DNA of 64,000 nt, from the NCBI GenBank assembly GCA_009926865.1, contig RFOD01000001.1, forward strand, positions 1 through 64,000, read 5' to 3'. Position numbers and translations under genes: made by a program. The stretch comes from Gammaproteobacteria bacterium. GTDB taxonomy: Bacteria > Pseudomonadota > Gammaproteobacteria > Steroidobacterales > Steroidobacteraceae. This document shows, piece after piece, positions 1-9,188 of this stretch (position 1 is its first letter; every line of letters starts with the position of its first letter). The notes under the pieces were generated by a model that was given only the letters and a program-made list of their open reading frames with translations, ran no database searches and was not told the DNA's origin.

Positions 1-1
1 C

Positions 2-715
2 TGGATTGAGTTACCAGCCTTGCTACCGGCGAGTTATCGTGCCTCTGTTACGCTCGGTTATCTGCACAGTGCGCTCGGCTTTTTTCTGATCATTCTCTTT
101 GGCTTTGCCGTACTGCTTGCTCTCTGGCAGGCACTTCGATATCGAGTGGGACCGTGGCGATTGCTGCCGGCATTTCCTTGGGCGGCCGTGTCCAACGCCG
201 CAGCAGCGCGTGCAGTAAAAGTCGGTGCGGCGTGGCGTGTGGTTCATATCGTAGGCTTAGCGACCGGTTTAGCATTAGCTGCGTGGATGCCCTATCGAAT
301 CTTTGGCGTCATCCCTTTGACCACCGGCAAGCAAATGGTGGCCACAGGTCCTGCACCGGTGATCGATCCTTACTTGGAGGTGGGTGAGGCGCCGTCACTC
401 ACCGGTCAGACTCAAACGGATTTCATGTGGTGTCGCTTCTGTCACTCGTTCGAGGCGGGTGGACCCCATGCGGTGGGGCCGAACTTACATCGTGTGTTTG
501 GACGTCGGGCGGCCAGTGCCCCAGGCTTTTATTATTCGTCGGCGCTCGTTGAGGCAGGAGAGACAGGATTGATCTGGGACGATGTCATGATTGAACAGTT
601 GATCGCCGATCCTGCGCAGTTTCTGAATGGAGAGCACCGGATGCGCTACAAGGCGATCGAAGATCCAGTGGCGCGCAAGCAGATCGTGGCCGCGTTAAAG
701 GCCGCGACTCGCTAG
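2..715 (+). CDS. Membrane-anchored cytochrome c, 5' end cut by window edge
   Basis: C-terminal part of a cytochrome c-type electron carrier. The frame is open to the left edge, so the true start probably lies outside the window; a TTG at 20 would give 231 residues. In that numbering there are two hydrophobic segments (about 17-37 and 73-91). A periplasmic class I cytochrome c domain follows, with the haem-binding motif CRFCH at 138-142 and a likely axial Met at 208 (HRMRYKAI). The domain resembles small cytochrome c2/c550-like proteins; its redox partner is unknown. It converges on the hydrolase gene with a 49-base gap in which I see no terminator. The haem domain is certain, the membrane topology likely. 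Confidence 0.8.
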   Translation, partial: WIELPALLPASYRASVTLGYLHSALGFFLIILFGFAVLLALWQALRYRVGPWRLLPAFPWAAVSNAAAARAVKVGAAWRVVHIVGLATGLALAAWMPYRIFGVIPLTTGKQMVATGPAPVIDPYLEVGEAPSLTGQTQTDFMWCRFCHSFEAGGPHAVGPNLHRVFGRRAASAPGFYYSSALVEAGETGLIWDDVMIEQLIADPAQFLNGEHRMRYKAIEDPVARKQIVAALKAATR

Positions 716-764
716 GTCATGATCACGCGACCTACCCAGCGCGACGGGTGATGAAGGGATACGC

Positions 765-1748
765 TCAGTCGGTTTTCGATGACTGTTCGAGCCGTCCTCG
801 ACGTAGCACGGCCGAAGTCGGGTCGCTACGGAGTGCTGCTAAGGTTTCTTGGGCGTCTCGGTCCTCGGCCAGCCATGCGCGTAGAGCGAGGGTACTCAAC
901 CAAAGAAAATCCTGTAAATAGTCTTCGGCGTTGGGTGAGCGGGGTAGATCGTCGCGACCCACTCGACCCCCTAGATAGTGATCTGCACCTTCTTGCACTA
1001 ACAGCCAGCGTTCGCGCGAACCCAATAGATCAAAAGGCTCGCGGCGCCACTCGTATCCTGAGAGGCCCGGCATCTGGGCAAGGTCGTCCGTGCCCACGGT
1101 GACCAAGACGGGTACTTTCATTGCGTTGAAATTTTCGTTCGTCAGTAAGCCCGGCATGACACCGGCCGCGCTATGCAGAATCGCCATTTTGATGCGAGGC
1201 TCGTTGATCGCGACGGTCCCTCCTGTTGGATCATTCGACGTCGCACCCGCGAGGGTCTGTGCGACCCAACCTCCGAAAGAGTGGCCGGTTGCGGCGATGC
1301 GAGTCGGGTCAGCACGCTCCATCAGTCGTGCCGCAGTCAAAAGGCGCGGTAATTGATCGATGATGGCCTGCAAATCTGCGACGCGCCAGGCATAAAAACT
1401 AGGGTTCTGGCCACCGCGTACCGTACCGAGCGAAACCGAATCAGCATGGGTCGGTGCGATGACGATAAAACCGGCTTCCGCCCAGGGGCGAAGAATATCG
1501 AGATATAAATCTTTGGAAGAGTAAGCGCCATGCGAGAACAAGACGATGGGTAGGCGCTCACCCGAGGTCGGCGCGATGAGCGCGTAGGGTTGCTCGCGAT
1601 CCGCGACCGTTAGCATGCCTTGTTGCTCAATCAAAGATTCGCCATGATTCGAAGGCCCCTTGCTCGCGTTTCCATCGGACGCGCTCAACGACGAACTCAG
1701 ACCGACAAGGACCGCCAATGCATAGAGTGTGCGGTGCCATGGGCTCAT
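765..1748 (-). CDS. Exported alpha/beta hydrolase (PAF-acetylhydrolase/dienelactone hydrolase-like)
   Basis: Serine hydrolase of the alpha/beta fold, probably acting on esters in the periplasm. From the ATG at 1748 the 327-residue product begins MSPWHRTLYALAVLVG, a good Sec signal ending near ASDG. A frame start 51 bases upstream would bury that signal, so I prefer 1748. The nucleophile elbow is GHSFGG (Ser about 157). The acid is probably Asp 221 or 222 in VGTDDL and the His 257 in GADHYLG. The oxyanion region is LFSHGAYSS. Substrate is not deducible. It lies downstream of the flavoprotein gene on the same strand with a gap of about 107 bases. Confidence 0.72.
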   Translation of the reverse strand: MSPWHRTLYALAVLVGLSSSLSASDGNASKGPSNHGESLIEQQGMLTVADREQPYALIAPTSGERLPIVLFSHGAYSSKDLYLDILRPWAEAGFIVIAPTHADSVSLGTVRGGQNPSFYAWRVADLQAIIDQLPRLLTAARLMERADPTRIAATGHSFGGWVAQTLAGATSNDPTGGTVAINEPRIKMAILHSAAGVMPGLLTNENFNAMKVPVLVTVGTDDLAQMPGLSGYEWRREPFDLLGSRERWLLVQEGADHYLGGRVGRDDLPRSPNAEDYLQDFLWLSTLALRAWLAEDRDAQETLAALRSDPTSAVLRRGRLEQSSKTD

Positions 1749-1855
1749 ACGGGGAGTGCGGCGGGTCGTACCAGAAGCGAGTAGAGTCCAATGAAACATT
1801 TGGGGTGGGTCCCGTTGATAGTGTGAGATTGGGTAGCCTAGTCAGAACCCACGGC

Positions 1856-3259
1856 TCACTCGACCGCACACGCAGCACGGGCCGCGCTGCGGCCGGCAAT
1901 CGCACCTAAAGTGATCGCCATGCACAGGCCCATGGCTGGGAGATACCCGGTGACGTCAGGGCCGGACACCCCACGCGCGGCGCCACCGCCTGCATATAAA
2001 TTCGGTAATCGACGACCATCGGCGCGAACCACGGCCGCCTCATCATTCACCTGCAAACCACCTTGGGTGTGAAATAAAGCCCCTGTGACTTTGACCGCGC
2101 AGAAGGGTGGTTGTAGCGATGCCAGCCCGGAGAAGTCCCGTCCTAATCGATCGGCCGTCGCGTTCTTGCGCGCAGCATCGATGTGGGCGTTTTCGGCTGT
2201 GAGGCTACCGGCTGGTAGTTGGCACAGCGTCTCGAGCTCTGCCCAGCTGGACGCTTCTTTTATCGCGCCAACCTCCACAAGTTGTTGTTGCTCGACCGAG
2301 TGTGCGAGACAGGTGTCATGTCGTTTTCGATCAAAGATTACCCATGCGGTCCCGCCGGGCTGTTCGAGCACTGGCACGCACATCCCGGAAATATTGGCTA
2401 GTTCATGCGTAAATCGCTGCCCTCGGCTATTCACCAAAAATCCGCCTTCGATCATAAGCGGGTGCGGAACCACGACTTGCTGTGGATCAGCGAGCGTACC
2501 AAGGCCCTGATAAGCGCTCATATCGCCTACCGCCGCGCCTAGCTCGAGTCCCCAAAGAATGCCATCACCTTGATTGCCTTCATGGCCAAAATATTGGGCT
2601 CGCGCCATCTCCGGAATATGCTGGGCGACCCATTCGTGATTGCCGCCAAAGCCACAGGTGGCGAGAATCAGTTGCTCGCAACCGAGATCCTCAATGCCGT
2701 CGGGTCGCTCGATCCGAACGCCTACCACCCGATCGGTGGAGTCCGCATACAGCGCGACGACACGCGCTTCAGTCATGATCTCAACGCCCGCGCGCGCGCA
2801 AGCGTTACTAAGCAGGGCCAGTAGTTCTTCCCCATTACGTCCGGGGGGAATGTGTAGACGCGGGTGTGAGTGTCCTAAACCCACCCATTTAAAATCCAAT
2901 AGCAGGGGGACCTGATGCTCACTGCTCAACCAGTCGAGTACCTCGCCCGAGTGTTCGCCGACGAGACGGGTTAACAACGGGTCGGCGCGACCCTCGGTTT
3001 TGTCCATCACATCTGAGATGAATGTATCCACCGAATCATTGATACCCGCGGCTTTTTGGGCGGCGCTATTGACCCCGCATACTGCGCCGAGCGACATTGA
3101 TGTACTTCCCCAGGGTCGCTTGTCACGCTCGAGTACCAAAACTTCTACACCTGCATCGCGTGCCGCGAGCGCTGCGGTGAGGCCGCAGGCTCCGGCGCCA
3201 ATAACCACAACCGGCATGGAAAACTCAAAGCTCGGAATCGCGTCGCGAATAATGGTCAT
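1856..3259 (-). CDS. FAD-dependent oxidoreductase, fumarate reductase/ketosteroid dehydrogenase-like
   Basis: Flavoprotein of the fumarate reductase/succinate dehydrogenase superfamily. An N-terminal Rossmann FAD site reads VVIGAGACGLTAALA, followed by the acidic ribose contact VLERD. The C-terminal FAD signature is LYAGGGAARGVSG with a closing AITLGAIAGR. No signal peptide or covalent flavin motif is seen. Such enzymes reduce or dehydrogenate C=C bonds next to carbonyls, including in steroids and dicarboxylates. The start is ambiguous: I use the ATG at 3259 (MTIIRDAIPSF, 467 residues), because the frame opening at 3319 adds 20 poorly matching residues. It is transcribed divergently from the FAD-linked oxidase gene. 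Confidence 0.72.
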   Translation of the reverse strand: MTIIRDAIPSFEFSMPVVVIGAGACGLTAALAARDAGVEVLVLERDKRPWGSTSMSLGAVCGVNSAAQKAAGINDSVDTFISDVMDKTEGRADPLLTRLVGEHSGEVLDWLSSEHQVPLLLDFKWVGLGHSHPRLHIPPGRNGEELLALLSNACARAGVEIMTEARVVALYADSTDRVVGVRIERPDGIEDLGCEQLILATCGFGGNHEWVAQHIPEMARAQYFGHEGNQGDGILWGLELGAAVGDMSAYQGLGTLADPQQVVVPHPLMIEGGFLVNSRGQRFTHELANISGMCVPVLEQPGGTAWVIFDRKRHDTCLAHSVEQQQLVEVGAIKEASSWAELETLCQLPAGSLTAENAHIDAARKNATADRLGRDFSGLASLQPPFCAVKVTGALFHTQGGLQVNDEAAVVRADGRRLPNLYAGGGAARGVSGPDVTGYLPAMGLCMAITLGAIAGRSAARAACAVE

Positions 3260-3404
3260 GCGTAGAGAATACATGAGCAGACGGCCGGTTCGTGGCCAGG
3301 GCCACCCGTTCCCGCTCATCTAGGCGCACGGCATTTGTCGCCGCTATCGATCTGCTGCGTACAATGTGACGTCGCCGTTTCATTCCTCGGCGTGGGGGTT
3401 CGAT
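3260..3404. promoter_or_regulatory. Divergent promoter region with 6-bp palindrome and TACAAT box
   Basis: The space between the divergent flavoproteins contains an inverted repeat GTGGCC-AG-GGCCAC at 3292-3305. It also has a good rightward -10 box TACAAT at 3360-3365. Only a weak -35 (TTGTCG, 3335-3340, spacer 19) is present. Transcription from this box would begin near 3372. That argues for the downstream gene starting at the ATG at 3405, which has GGGGG at 3394-3398 as ribosome site, rather than at the GTG at 3366, which overlaps the box. Confidence 0.35.
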
Positions 3405-4997
3405 ATGCAGCAGGCCGTTCAGATTCAGCCCGATACGATTGGCGAGGCTCTAGCCGCCTTGACGAAAGTGCTCGGTCGCGAGCGAGTCATCACGAGCGAG
3501 GCTGAGCTTCGATTTTTCTCGCAAGATGTCTATCGATCTGGGTTGCTCCCCGCGGCGGTAATTCGACCTGCGAATACCGAGCAATTAGCGCAGGCTCTAG
3601 AAGCATTAGCACCTTACGGTTTGCCATTAGTGCCCCGGGGCGGGGGCATGTCCTACACCGATGGGTATCTGCCTTCGCAACCGCATTCGATAACTGTCGA
3701 CCTACTCGACATGCATCGCGTGCTTGAGCTCAATGTGGAGGATGGTTACGTCACAGTCGAGTGCGGTGCCACTTGGAAAGGTTTATTTGATGCGCTGGCG
3801 CCACATGGGGTTCGCACGCCGTACTACGGTCCGCTTTCTGGCCTGCGCTCGAGCGTCGGCGGCGCCTTATCGCAAGGCAGTATTTTCTTAGGCTCGGGGC
3901 GTTATGGGCCCGTTGCTGAAAGTGTGATTGGTCTCGATGTGGTGACGGCGAGCGGCGAGGTACTTCGTCTGGGGAGTCACGCCAATCGTAATGGATCGGC
4001 GTTTTTCCGCCAGTTTGGTCCTGACCTGCTGGGGATGTTTCTCTCCGACTGTGGGGCACTCGGGATCAAGACGCGAGCAACCTTTCGCCTAATTCGTCCG
4101 GAGCGCGAAAGTCGCTACCTGTCGTTCAGCTTTCGAGAGGCGCGTGCGCTATTTGCTGCGATGGCGGATGTTGCGCGTGAGAATGTGGTCTCTGAGCAGT
4201 TCGGATTTGACCCAGGCTTGCAAGCCGTGCGAATGAAGCGAAGCAGTTTGCGCGAAGACGCTAAGGCGCTTGGGAAAGTGGTGACCCAGTCGGGAAGCAT
4301 GCTCAAAGGTTTAAAAGAAGGGGCGAAGGTTGTACTCGCAGGGCGTAGCTTTCTCGAGGAGGACTGCTTTTCGATTCACCTTTCGGTGGATGGTCGGGAT
4401 GCGGCCGATGCGGACGCCAAAGCGAAGATCGTACGTGACATCATGAGTCGTGAAGGGGCGGAAGTCGACAACACGGTGCCGAAAGTGATGCGTGCAAATC
4501 CCTTCGCCGAGTTGAATAGTATGTTGGGCCCCTCAGGCGAGCGATGGGTACCAGTGCACGGAACCGTGCCGTTTTCAGATGCGACCGCAACATACGATGC
4601 CTGCGAGGCAGTGTTTGCCCGTAACGCAGATACCATGCAGCGATTCGGTATCGAGCGCGGATATCTTTGTTGCACGGTCGCTTCGAGTGGTACTTTGCTC
4701 GAGCCCGTGTTGTATTGGCCCGACGCGCGACTCGGGTTTCACGAGCGGGTATTGGATGCAAGCTATCTCGCGAAGCTCAAAACCTATCCGGCGAACGAGG
4801 CTGCCGCCGCCGCAGTGGACACACTGCGCGGTGAACTCGCGGATGTGTTTATGCAACGTGGCGCGGTCAGCTTCCAAATCGGGAAGTTTTATCGATTCCA
4901 GCAAGGACTGGAGCCGTCGGCAGCGAAACTTCTCGGCGCACTCAAACAGATGCTGGATCCGGAGCGTCGAATGAATCCAGGGGCTTTGGGCCTGTAG
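3405..4997 (+). CDS. FAD-linked oxidase (FAD_binding_4/GlcD-like)
   Basis: Oxidase or dehydrogenase with a PCMH-type FAD domain, as in glycolate oxidase subunit D, D-lactate dehydrogenase and alkylphenol oxidases. The FAD domain spans about residues 20-230, with VIRPANTEQL, the diphosphate loop PRGGGMSYTDGY and GGALSQGSIFLGSGRYG. The protein ends DPERRMNPGALGL, the usual C-terminus of the family. The ATG at 3405 (530 residues) is preferred because of its G-rich ribosome site and because an upstream GTG falls in a probable -10 box. No Fe-S cysteines of the GlpC/GlcF type are present. It opens the rightward island ahead of the transporter genes. Substrate unknown. Confidence 0.75.
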   Translation: MQQAVQIQPDTIGEALAALTKVLGRERVITSEAELRFFSQDVYRSGLLPAAVIRPANTEQLAQALEALAPYGLPLVPRGGGMSYTDGYLPSQPHSITVDLLDMHRVLELNVEDGYVTVECGATWKGLFDALAPHGVRTPYYGPLSGLRSSVGGALSQGSIFLGSGRYGPVAESVIGLDVVTASGEVLRLGSHANRNGSAFFRQFGPDLLGMFLSDCGALGIKTRATFRLIRPERESRYLSFSFREARALFAAMADVARENVVSEQFGFDPGLQAVRMKRSSLREDAKALGKVVTQSGSMLKGLKEGAKVVLAGRSFLEEDCFSIHLSVDGRDAADADAKAKIVRDIMSREGAEVDNTVPKVMRANPFAELNSMLGPSGERWVPVHGTVPFSDATATYDACEAVFARNADTMQRFGIERGYLCCTVASSGTLLEPVLYWPDARLGFHERVLDASYLAKLKTYPANEAAAAAVDTLRGELADVFMQRGAVSFQIGKFYRFQQGLEPSAAKLLGALKQMLDPERRMNPGALGL

Positions 4998-5011
4998 GCT
5001 TGCAGCGCAGG

Positions 5012-5034
5012 GCTCGAGTTTCCTAGACTCGAGC
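5012..5034 (+). promoter_or_regulatory. 8-bp perfect inverted repeat between oxidase and HapK-like gene
   Basis: GCTCGAGT, a 7-base loop and ACTCGAGC lie 15 bases after the oxidase stop. No T-tract follows, so this is not a standard intrinsic terminator. It could be an mRNA-processing hairpin or an operator for the transporter genes. Confidence 0.35.
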
Positions 5035-5071
5035 GGTTCAGCGATTTAGTCGACCACGGAAGGGGGTACCG

Positions 5072-5377
5072 ATGGCCAAGATTGTCGTGTTATTTAATTT
5101 GAAGGACGGCGTGAGCGTGGCGGACTACGAGAAGTTTGCGCGCGAGACGGACCTGCCCATCGTGAATGCGCTTGCGTCGGTGGATAAATTTGAGGTCCTG
5201 AAAGCGACGGGGCTGCTCGGCGGTGGCGAGTCTCCGTATCGCTATCTAGAGATCCTGGACGTGAACGACTTGAGCCAACTTGGGGCGGATGTCTCGACTG
5301 AGACCATGCAGCAGGTGGCTGCGACCTTTCGCAGCATGGCGGATAACCCACTCTTTATTGTTACGGAAGCGCTGTAA
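5072..5377 (+). CDS. HapK (REDY-like) family small protein
   Basis: A 101-residue protein that begins MAKIVVLFNLKDGVSVADYE and resembles the REDY-like HapK family named from the Hahella prodigiosin locus. The pattern (strand, the ADYEKFARETD helix, a strand around YRYLEILDV, then a helix) fits a small dimeric alpha/beta-barrel. No catalytic residues are obvious. It has a strong ribosome site (GGAAGGGGG) and ends 3 bases before oppB, so it is co-transcribed with the transporter. Its role is unknown; related ferredoxin-like barrels bind small hydrophobic substrates. Confidence 0.62.
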   Translation: MAKIVVLFNLKDGVSVADYEKFARETDLPIVNALASVDKFEVLKATGLLGGGESPYRYLEILDVNDLSQLGADVSTETMQQVAATFRSMADNPLFIVTEAL

Positions 5378-5380
5378 GGC

Positions 5381-6304
5381 ATGCTGTCTTACGCGTTGAG
5401 GCGCATCGCTGGGGTGTTCCCCACGATGTTTATCATCATAACGATATCCTTTTTCGTCATTCGTATGGCGCCCGGCGGGCCATTTGACGATGAACAAACC
5501 TTACCGCCCGAAATCAAGGCCAATCTGGAGGCGGCCTATGGACTTGATAAGCCGTTAACCGAGCAGTACTGGCGCTATCTCGCCGGTCTCGCTGAGGGCG
5601 ACTTTGGGCCGTCCTTCAAGTTCAAGGACTTCACGGTCACCGAGCTGATCGCCCAAGGCTTACCGGTATCGTTACTACTGGGTCTATTTGCGATTCTCTT
5701 GGCGGTGTTGATTGGGGTACCGCTCGGTACCTTGGCGGCACTGCGTCAGAACAGTGCGGTGGATTACGGCATCATGGGTGTCGCGGTCATTGGGATTGCC
5801 TTGCCGAGCTTTGTGATTGGTCCCTTGTTTGCTTTGATCTTCGGATTGTATTTGCGCTGGTTTCCGGTCGCCGGCTGGGAAAGTGGCGATCTGAGTTACT
5901 TGGTGTTGCCGGTCGTCACCCTCGCGCTACCGGTCATCGCATACATCGCGCGATTGACGCGAGGGAGTTTGTTGGAGGTCTTGCGGACCAACTTCGTGCG
6001 CACCGCGCGCGCCAAGGGATTATCGGAACGGCAGGTGATTGTGAGACATGCGCTACGACCCGCTTTGCTACCGGTTGTGAGTTATCTCGGGCCGGCAACG
6101 GCGTTTGTGATCACCGGGTCGCTCGTAGTGGAAACTGTATTTGGCTTGCCGGGCAGCGGACGCTATCTGGTGCAGGGCGCGATCAATCGCGATTACACCT
6201 TGGTGATGGGGATGATCGTCGTCTATGGCGGCTTAACGCTGCTCTTGAATCTCATCTCCGATTTACTTTATGGCTGGCTCGACCCGCGGGTGCGTTATGA
6301 CTGA
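5381..6304 (+). CDS. oppB: ABC transporter permease, OppB/DppB type
   Basis: First inner-membrane permease of an oligopeptide/nickel-type ABC importer. The 307-residue protein begins with the family start MLSYALRRIAGVFPTMFIII, an anchoring helix. A periplasmic segment and five further hydrophobic segments follow. The EAA loop that docks to the ATPase includes RTARAKGLSERQVIVRHALR, and the C-terminus is the usual YGWLDPRVRYD. It begins 3 bases after the HapK-like gene and overlaps oppC by 8 bases, indicating translational coupling. The cargo could be a peptide, a glycoside or another mid-sized molecule, so the gene symbol denotes family only. Confidence 0.88.
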   Translation: MLSYALRRIAGVFPTMFIIITISFFVIRMAPGGPFDDEQTLPPEIKANLEAAYGLDKPLTEQYWRYLAGLAEGDFGPSFKFKDFTVTELIAQGLPVSLLLGLFAILLAVLIGVPLGTLAALRQNSAVDYGIMGVAVIGIALPSFVIGPLFALIFGLYLRWFPVAGWESGDLSYLVLPVVTLALPVIAYIARLTRGSLLEVLRTNFVRTARAKGLSERQVIVRHALRPALLPVVSYLGPATAFVITGSLVVETVFGLPGSGRYLVQGAINRDYTLVMGMIVVYGGLTLLLNLISDLLYGWLDPRVRYD

Positions 6305-7160
6305 GACACCTGTGCGCGGCTTTTGGGGTGATGCGTGGCGACGCTTGCGACAGAATCGAGCGGCCATGACGGCCAGCGTGGTCATCGTGCTGATTTCTTT
6401 GCTGGCTTTTTTTGGTCCCGCTTTCTCGCCACATCCCTACGATGCCATCGATTGGGATTACATGGCGGTTCCACCAGGAGGGGGTAATGATCACTGGTTG
6501 GGTACCGATCGCTTGGGTCGAGACCTCTATGTGCGGACCCTACACGGCGTGCAAATCTCTCTACAGATTGGTCTGCTTGCAACCGTGGTGTCGCTGATCA
6601 TCGGTGTGTTGTGGGGCGCGACGGCGGGCTACCTCGGAGGGAGAATCGACGGTGCGATGATGCGCGTGGTCGATATCATGTATGCACTGCCGTACATCTT
6701 TATAGTGATCATCCTTTCGACCCTATTCGATCGCGGAAATATCTATGTGCTTTTTTTAGCGATCGGAGCGGTCGGCTGGCTCACCATGGCACGTATCGTC
6801 CGCGGACAAACCTTATCTTTGAAACGTAAGGAGTTTATCGAGGCGGCGCTCGCAAGTGGCGTGGGTACATGGGGGATTTTGCTACGTCACATCGTTCCGA
6901 ATGTGATCGGTCCGGTGATTATTTATGCGACGCTGACGATTCCGCAGATGATCTTGTTTGAGAGCTTCCTCTCGTTCCTGGGTCTTGGCGTGCAGGAGCC
7001 TCAGGCAAGTTTAGGTAGCCTGATCAACGAGGGAGCGCAAGAGATGGAATCGGCGGTGTGGATGCTGATTGTGCCCGCGGGCTTTCTGGTCACCCTGCTC
7101 ACGTGTTTCAACTTTCTGGGTGATGGTCTGCGCGACGCGTTAGACCCTCGTGATCGGTAG
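6297..7160 (+). CDS. oppC: ABC transporter permease, OppC/DppC type
   Basis: Second permease of the importer, 287 residues from the ATG at 6297, which overlaps the end of oppB by 8 bases. The N-terminal OppC region (FWGDAWRRLRQNRAAMTAS, then a helix and SPHPYD) is followed by the characteristic HWLGTDRLGRDLYVR. The EAA loop is around FIEAALASGVGTWGILLRH, and the terminus GDGLRDALDPRDR is standard. It pairs with OppB to form the transmembrane channel and is followed after 8 bases by the ATPase gene oppD. Confidence 0.88.
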   Translation: MTETPVRGFWGDAWRRLRQNRAAMTASVVIVLISLLAFFGPAFSPHPYDAIDWDYMAVPPGGGNDHWLGTDRLGRDLYVRTLHGVQISLQIGLLATVVSLIIGVLWGATAGYLGGRIDGAMMRVVDIMYALPYIFIVIILSTLFDRGNIYVLFLAIGAVGWLTMARIVRGQTLSLKRKEFIEAALASGVGTWGILLRHIVPNVIGPVIIYATLTIPQMILFESFLSFLGLGVQEPQASLGSLINEGAQEMESAVWMLIVPAGFLVTLLTCFNFLGDGLRDALDPRDR

Positions 7161-7168
7161 CACGCCTC

Positions 7169-8191
7169 ATGACGGAACAAAGCATGACGGCGAGTGCGGG
7201 TGAAGCGGTGACACGAGAGCACGAAGCGCTACAGATTGACGCGTTGTCTGTGCGTTTTGTCACGCCCGACGGAGAGCTCGCGGCCGTCAATGATTTCTCG
7301 CTGCAACTCAAAGCAGGCGAATGCGTTGGTGTCGTGGGCGAGTCCGGCGCAGGTAAGAGCCAGTCATTCCTGGCGGTGATGGGTTTGCTCGCTGCCAATG
7401 CCAAGGTGGCTGGACACGCGAAACTTGCGGGTCGAGAGCTACTCAACGCCACACCTGAGGAACTTAATACGATTCGCGGCTCGCGCTTGGCAATGATTTT
7501 CCAAGATCCAATGACATCGTTGACGCCGCACATGAAAATCGGCGAGCAAATCATTGAGTCGATCGTTTTGCATGAGGGGAGTTCGCGCGAGGCCGCCCTG
7601 CGTCGGGCGCTTGAGCTTTTAGAAACGGTACAGGTGACAGATGCGGCGAGGCGACTCGATCAGTATCCCCATGAGCTCTCCGGGGGAATGCGCCAGCGCG
7701 TCATGATCGCGATTGCGCTCGCTTGTAATCCAGAAGTATTGATTGCGGATGAGCCGACCACCGCGCTCGATGTGACCATTCAGGCGCAGATTTTGGCGTT
7801 GCTGGCTAAATTAAAACGCGAGCGGGGGATGGCAATGGCGCTCATCACGCATGACTTGGGCGTGGTGGCGGGTATCGCTGATCAGGTCGTCGTGATGTAC
7901 GCCGGGCGTATCGTGGAACGTGGGCCGGTTGCAAAAGTGCTCAAGTCACCACGTCATCCGTATACCCGCGCCTTGTTGGCATCGATGCCGCGAGTGGATG
8001 AGGCCGGGCATGAGCCTTTACAGGCCATCGCGGGACAGCCGCCGAATCCTCGACGCTTGCCAAGCGGATGCGCCTTTCACCCGCGCTGTCAGTTTGCCGA
8101 TGCGCTCTGTCATGAAACACGACCCACGTTGACGGGTGATCAAACAGCGGGGGTGGCCTGTCACCGACCCTTAGAGGGTTTGGCCGTATGA
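7169..8191 (+). CDS. oppD: ABC transporter ATP-binding protein, OppD/DppD type
   Basis: ATPase subunit of the importer. Visible elements are Walker [12 protein letters not shown], the signature LSGGMRQRV, Walker [12 protein letters not shown] and the switch His in LITHDLG. A C-terminal oligopeptide-transporter extension carries clustered cysteines ([17 protein letters not shown]). This is the arrangement that binds a 4Fe-4S cluster in some DppD/OppD proteins. It has 340 residues, normal for the family. It starts 8 bases after oppC, and its stop codon overlaps an abortive ATG that precedes oppF. Confidence 0.88.
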   Translation: MTEQSMTASAGEAVTREHEALQIDALSVRFVTPDGELAAVNDFSLQLKAGECVGVVGESGAGKSQSFLAVMGLLAANAKVAGHAKLAGRELLNATPEELNTIRGSRLAMIFQDPMTSLTPHMKIGEQIIESIVLHEGSSREAALRRALELLETVQVTDAARRLDQYPHELSGGMRQRVMIAIALACNPEVLIADEPTTALDVTIQAQILALLAKLKRERGMAMALITHDLGVVAGIADQVVVMYAGRIVERGPVAKVLKSPRHPYTRALLASMPRVDEAGHEPLQAIAGQPPNPRRLPSGCAFHPRCQFADALCHETRPTLTGDQTAGVACHRPLEGLAV

Positions 8192-8201
8192 GTATTTTCA
8201 T

Positions 8202-9188
8202 ATGAGTATTTTATTGAGCCTACGGGGGCTGAAAGTAGCGTTTCCTGTAGGCGGCAGCTTGTTTCGTGCCGCTAAACCGTTGAAGGCAGTGGACGGCGTT
8301 GACCTTGAGCTATCAGCTGGCGAGGCATTGGGCATCGTGGGCGAGTCGGGCTGCGGCAAGTCCACCCTAGCGCGGGCGATTTTGCAGTTGATCCCGCCAA
8401 CGAGCGGGCAGGTGGTGTGGCTCGGTCGTGATATCTCCGCGGTGTCGGTGAACGCCATGCGCCCCTTGCGCAAGGACATGCAGATTGTGTTTCAAGATCC
8501 GCTCGCGAGTTTGGATCCGCGGATGACGGTGGGTGAGATCGTTGCCGAGCCATTACGCGTGCACGCAGGTGAACTCGATCGAACGCAGCGGCGAGAGCGA
8601 GTGCAGGACATGCTTCAGCGTGTGGGCTTGCCGGCTGATGCCATCAATCGGTATCCCCATGAGTTCAGTGGCGGACAGTGCCAAAGAATTGGGATTGCGC
8701 GAGCAATGATACTGCGACCGCAGCTGCTCGTCTGTGATGAGCCGGTCAGTGCGCTCGATGTGTCGATCCAGGCGCAGATTGTCAACTTGCTCCAGGATCT
8801 CAAGCGTGAGTTCGGCATGAGCATTCTGTTCGTAAGTCATAACTTGGCGGTGGTACGACGACTATGCGATCGCGTTTTGGTCCTGTATCTCGGCAAGCCC
8901 ATGGAGCTCACGTCCACCGAAGAGCTCTACGAGCGGCCGCTACACCCCTACACGCGTGGTCTGATCGCGGCGGTGCCACTTCCCGATCCGGACGTGCAGC
9001 CGAGCCGACTCGGCAGTGTGCTGTCAGGGGAACTTCCGTCGCCATTGTCGCCTCCCTCCGGGTGTGTTTTCAGAACGCGTTGCCCCATTGCGGAGGCTCA
9101 GTGCGCAAGGGCAGTGCCCGAGCTGGACGAAGTCAGGAAAGGTCATCACGTCGCGTGCGTTAAGTGGCAATCGGTGGAGCAAGGCTAA
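8202..9188 (+). CDS. oppF: ABC transporter ATP-binding protein, OppF/DppF type
   Basis: Second ATPase of the importer, 328 residues, with Walker A GESGCGKSTLARAI, signature FSGGQCQRIGIARAM, Walker B LLVCDEPVSALD and switch His in VSHNLAVV. The C-terminal extension has the cysteine pattern GCVFRTRCP, with further Cys in AQC and VAC. A duplicated ATGAGTATTTT occurs at 8188 and 8202. The first ATG reaches a stop after five codons, so only the second can start the protein. The stop TAA abuts the ATG of the next gene directly. Confidence 0.88.
   Translation: MSILLSLRGLKVAFPVGGSLFRAAKPLKAVDGVDLELSAGEALGIVGESGCGKSTLARAILQLIPPTSGQVVWLGRDISAVSVNAMRPLRKDMQIVFQDPLASLDPRMTVGEIVAEPLRVHAGELDRTQRRERVQDMLQRVGLPADAINRYPHEFSGGQCQRIGIARAMILRPQLLVCDEPVSALDVSIQAQIVNLLQDLKREFGMSILFVSHNLAVVRRLCDRVLVLYLGKPMELTSTEELYERPLHPYTRGLIAAVPLPDPDVQPSRLGSVLSGELPSPLSPPSGCVFRTRCPIAEAQCARAVPELDEVRKGHHVACVKWQSVEQG

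Noticed and set aside
8188-8205. ATG overlapping the oppD stop as the oppF start
   Set aside because: It reaches a stop after five codons; only the second ATG at 8202 opens the ATPase.
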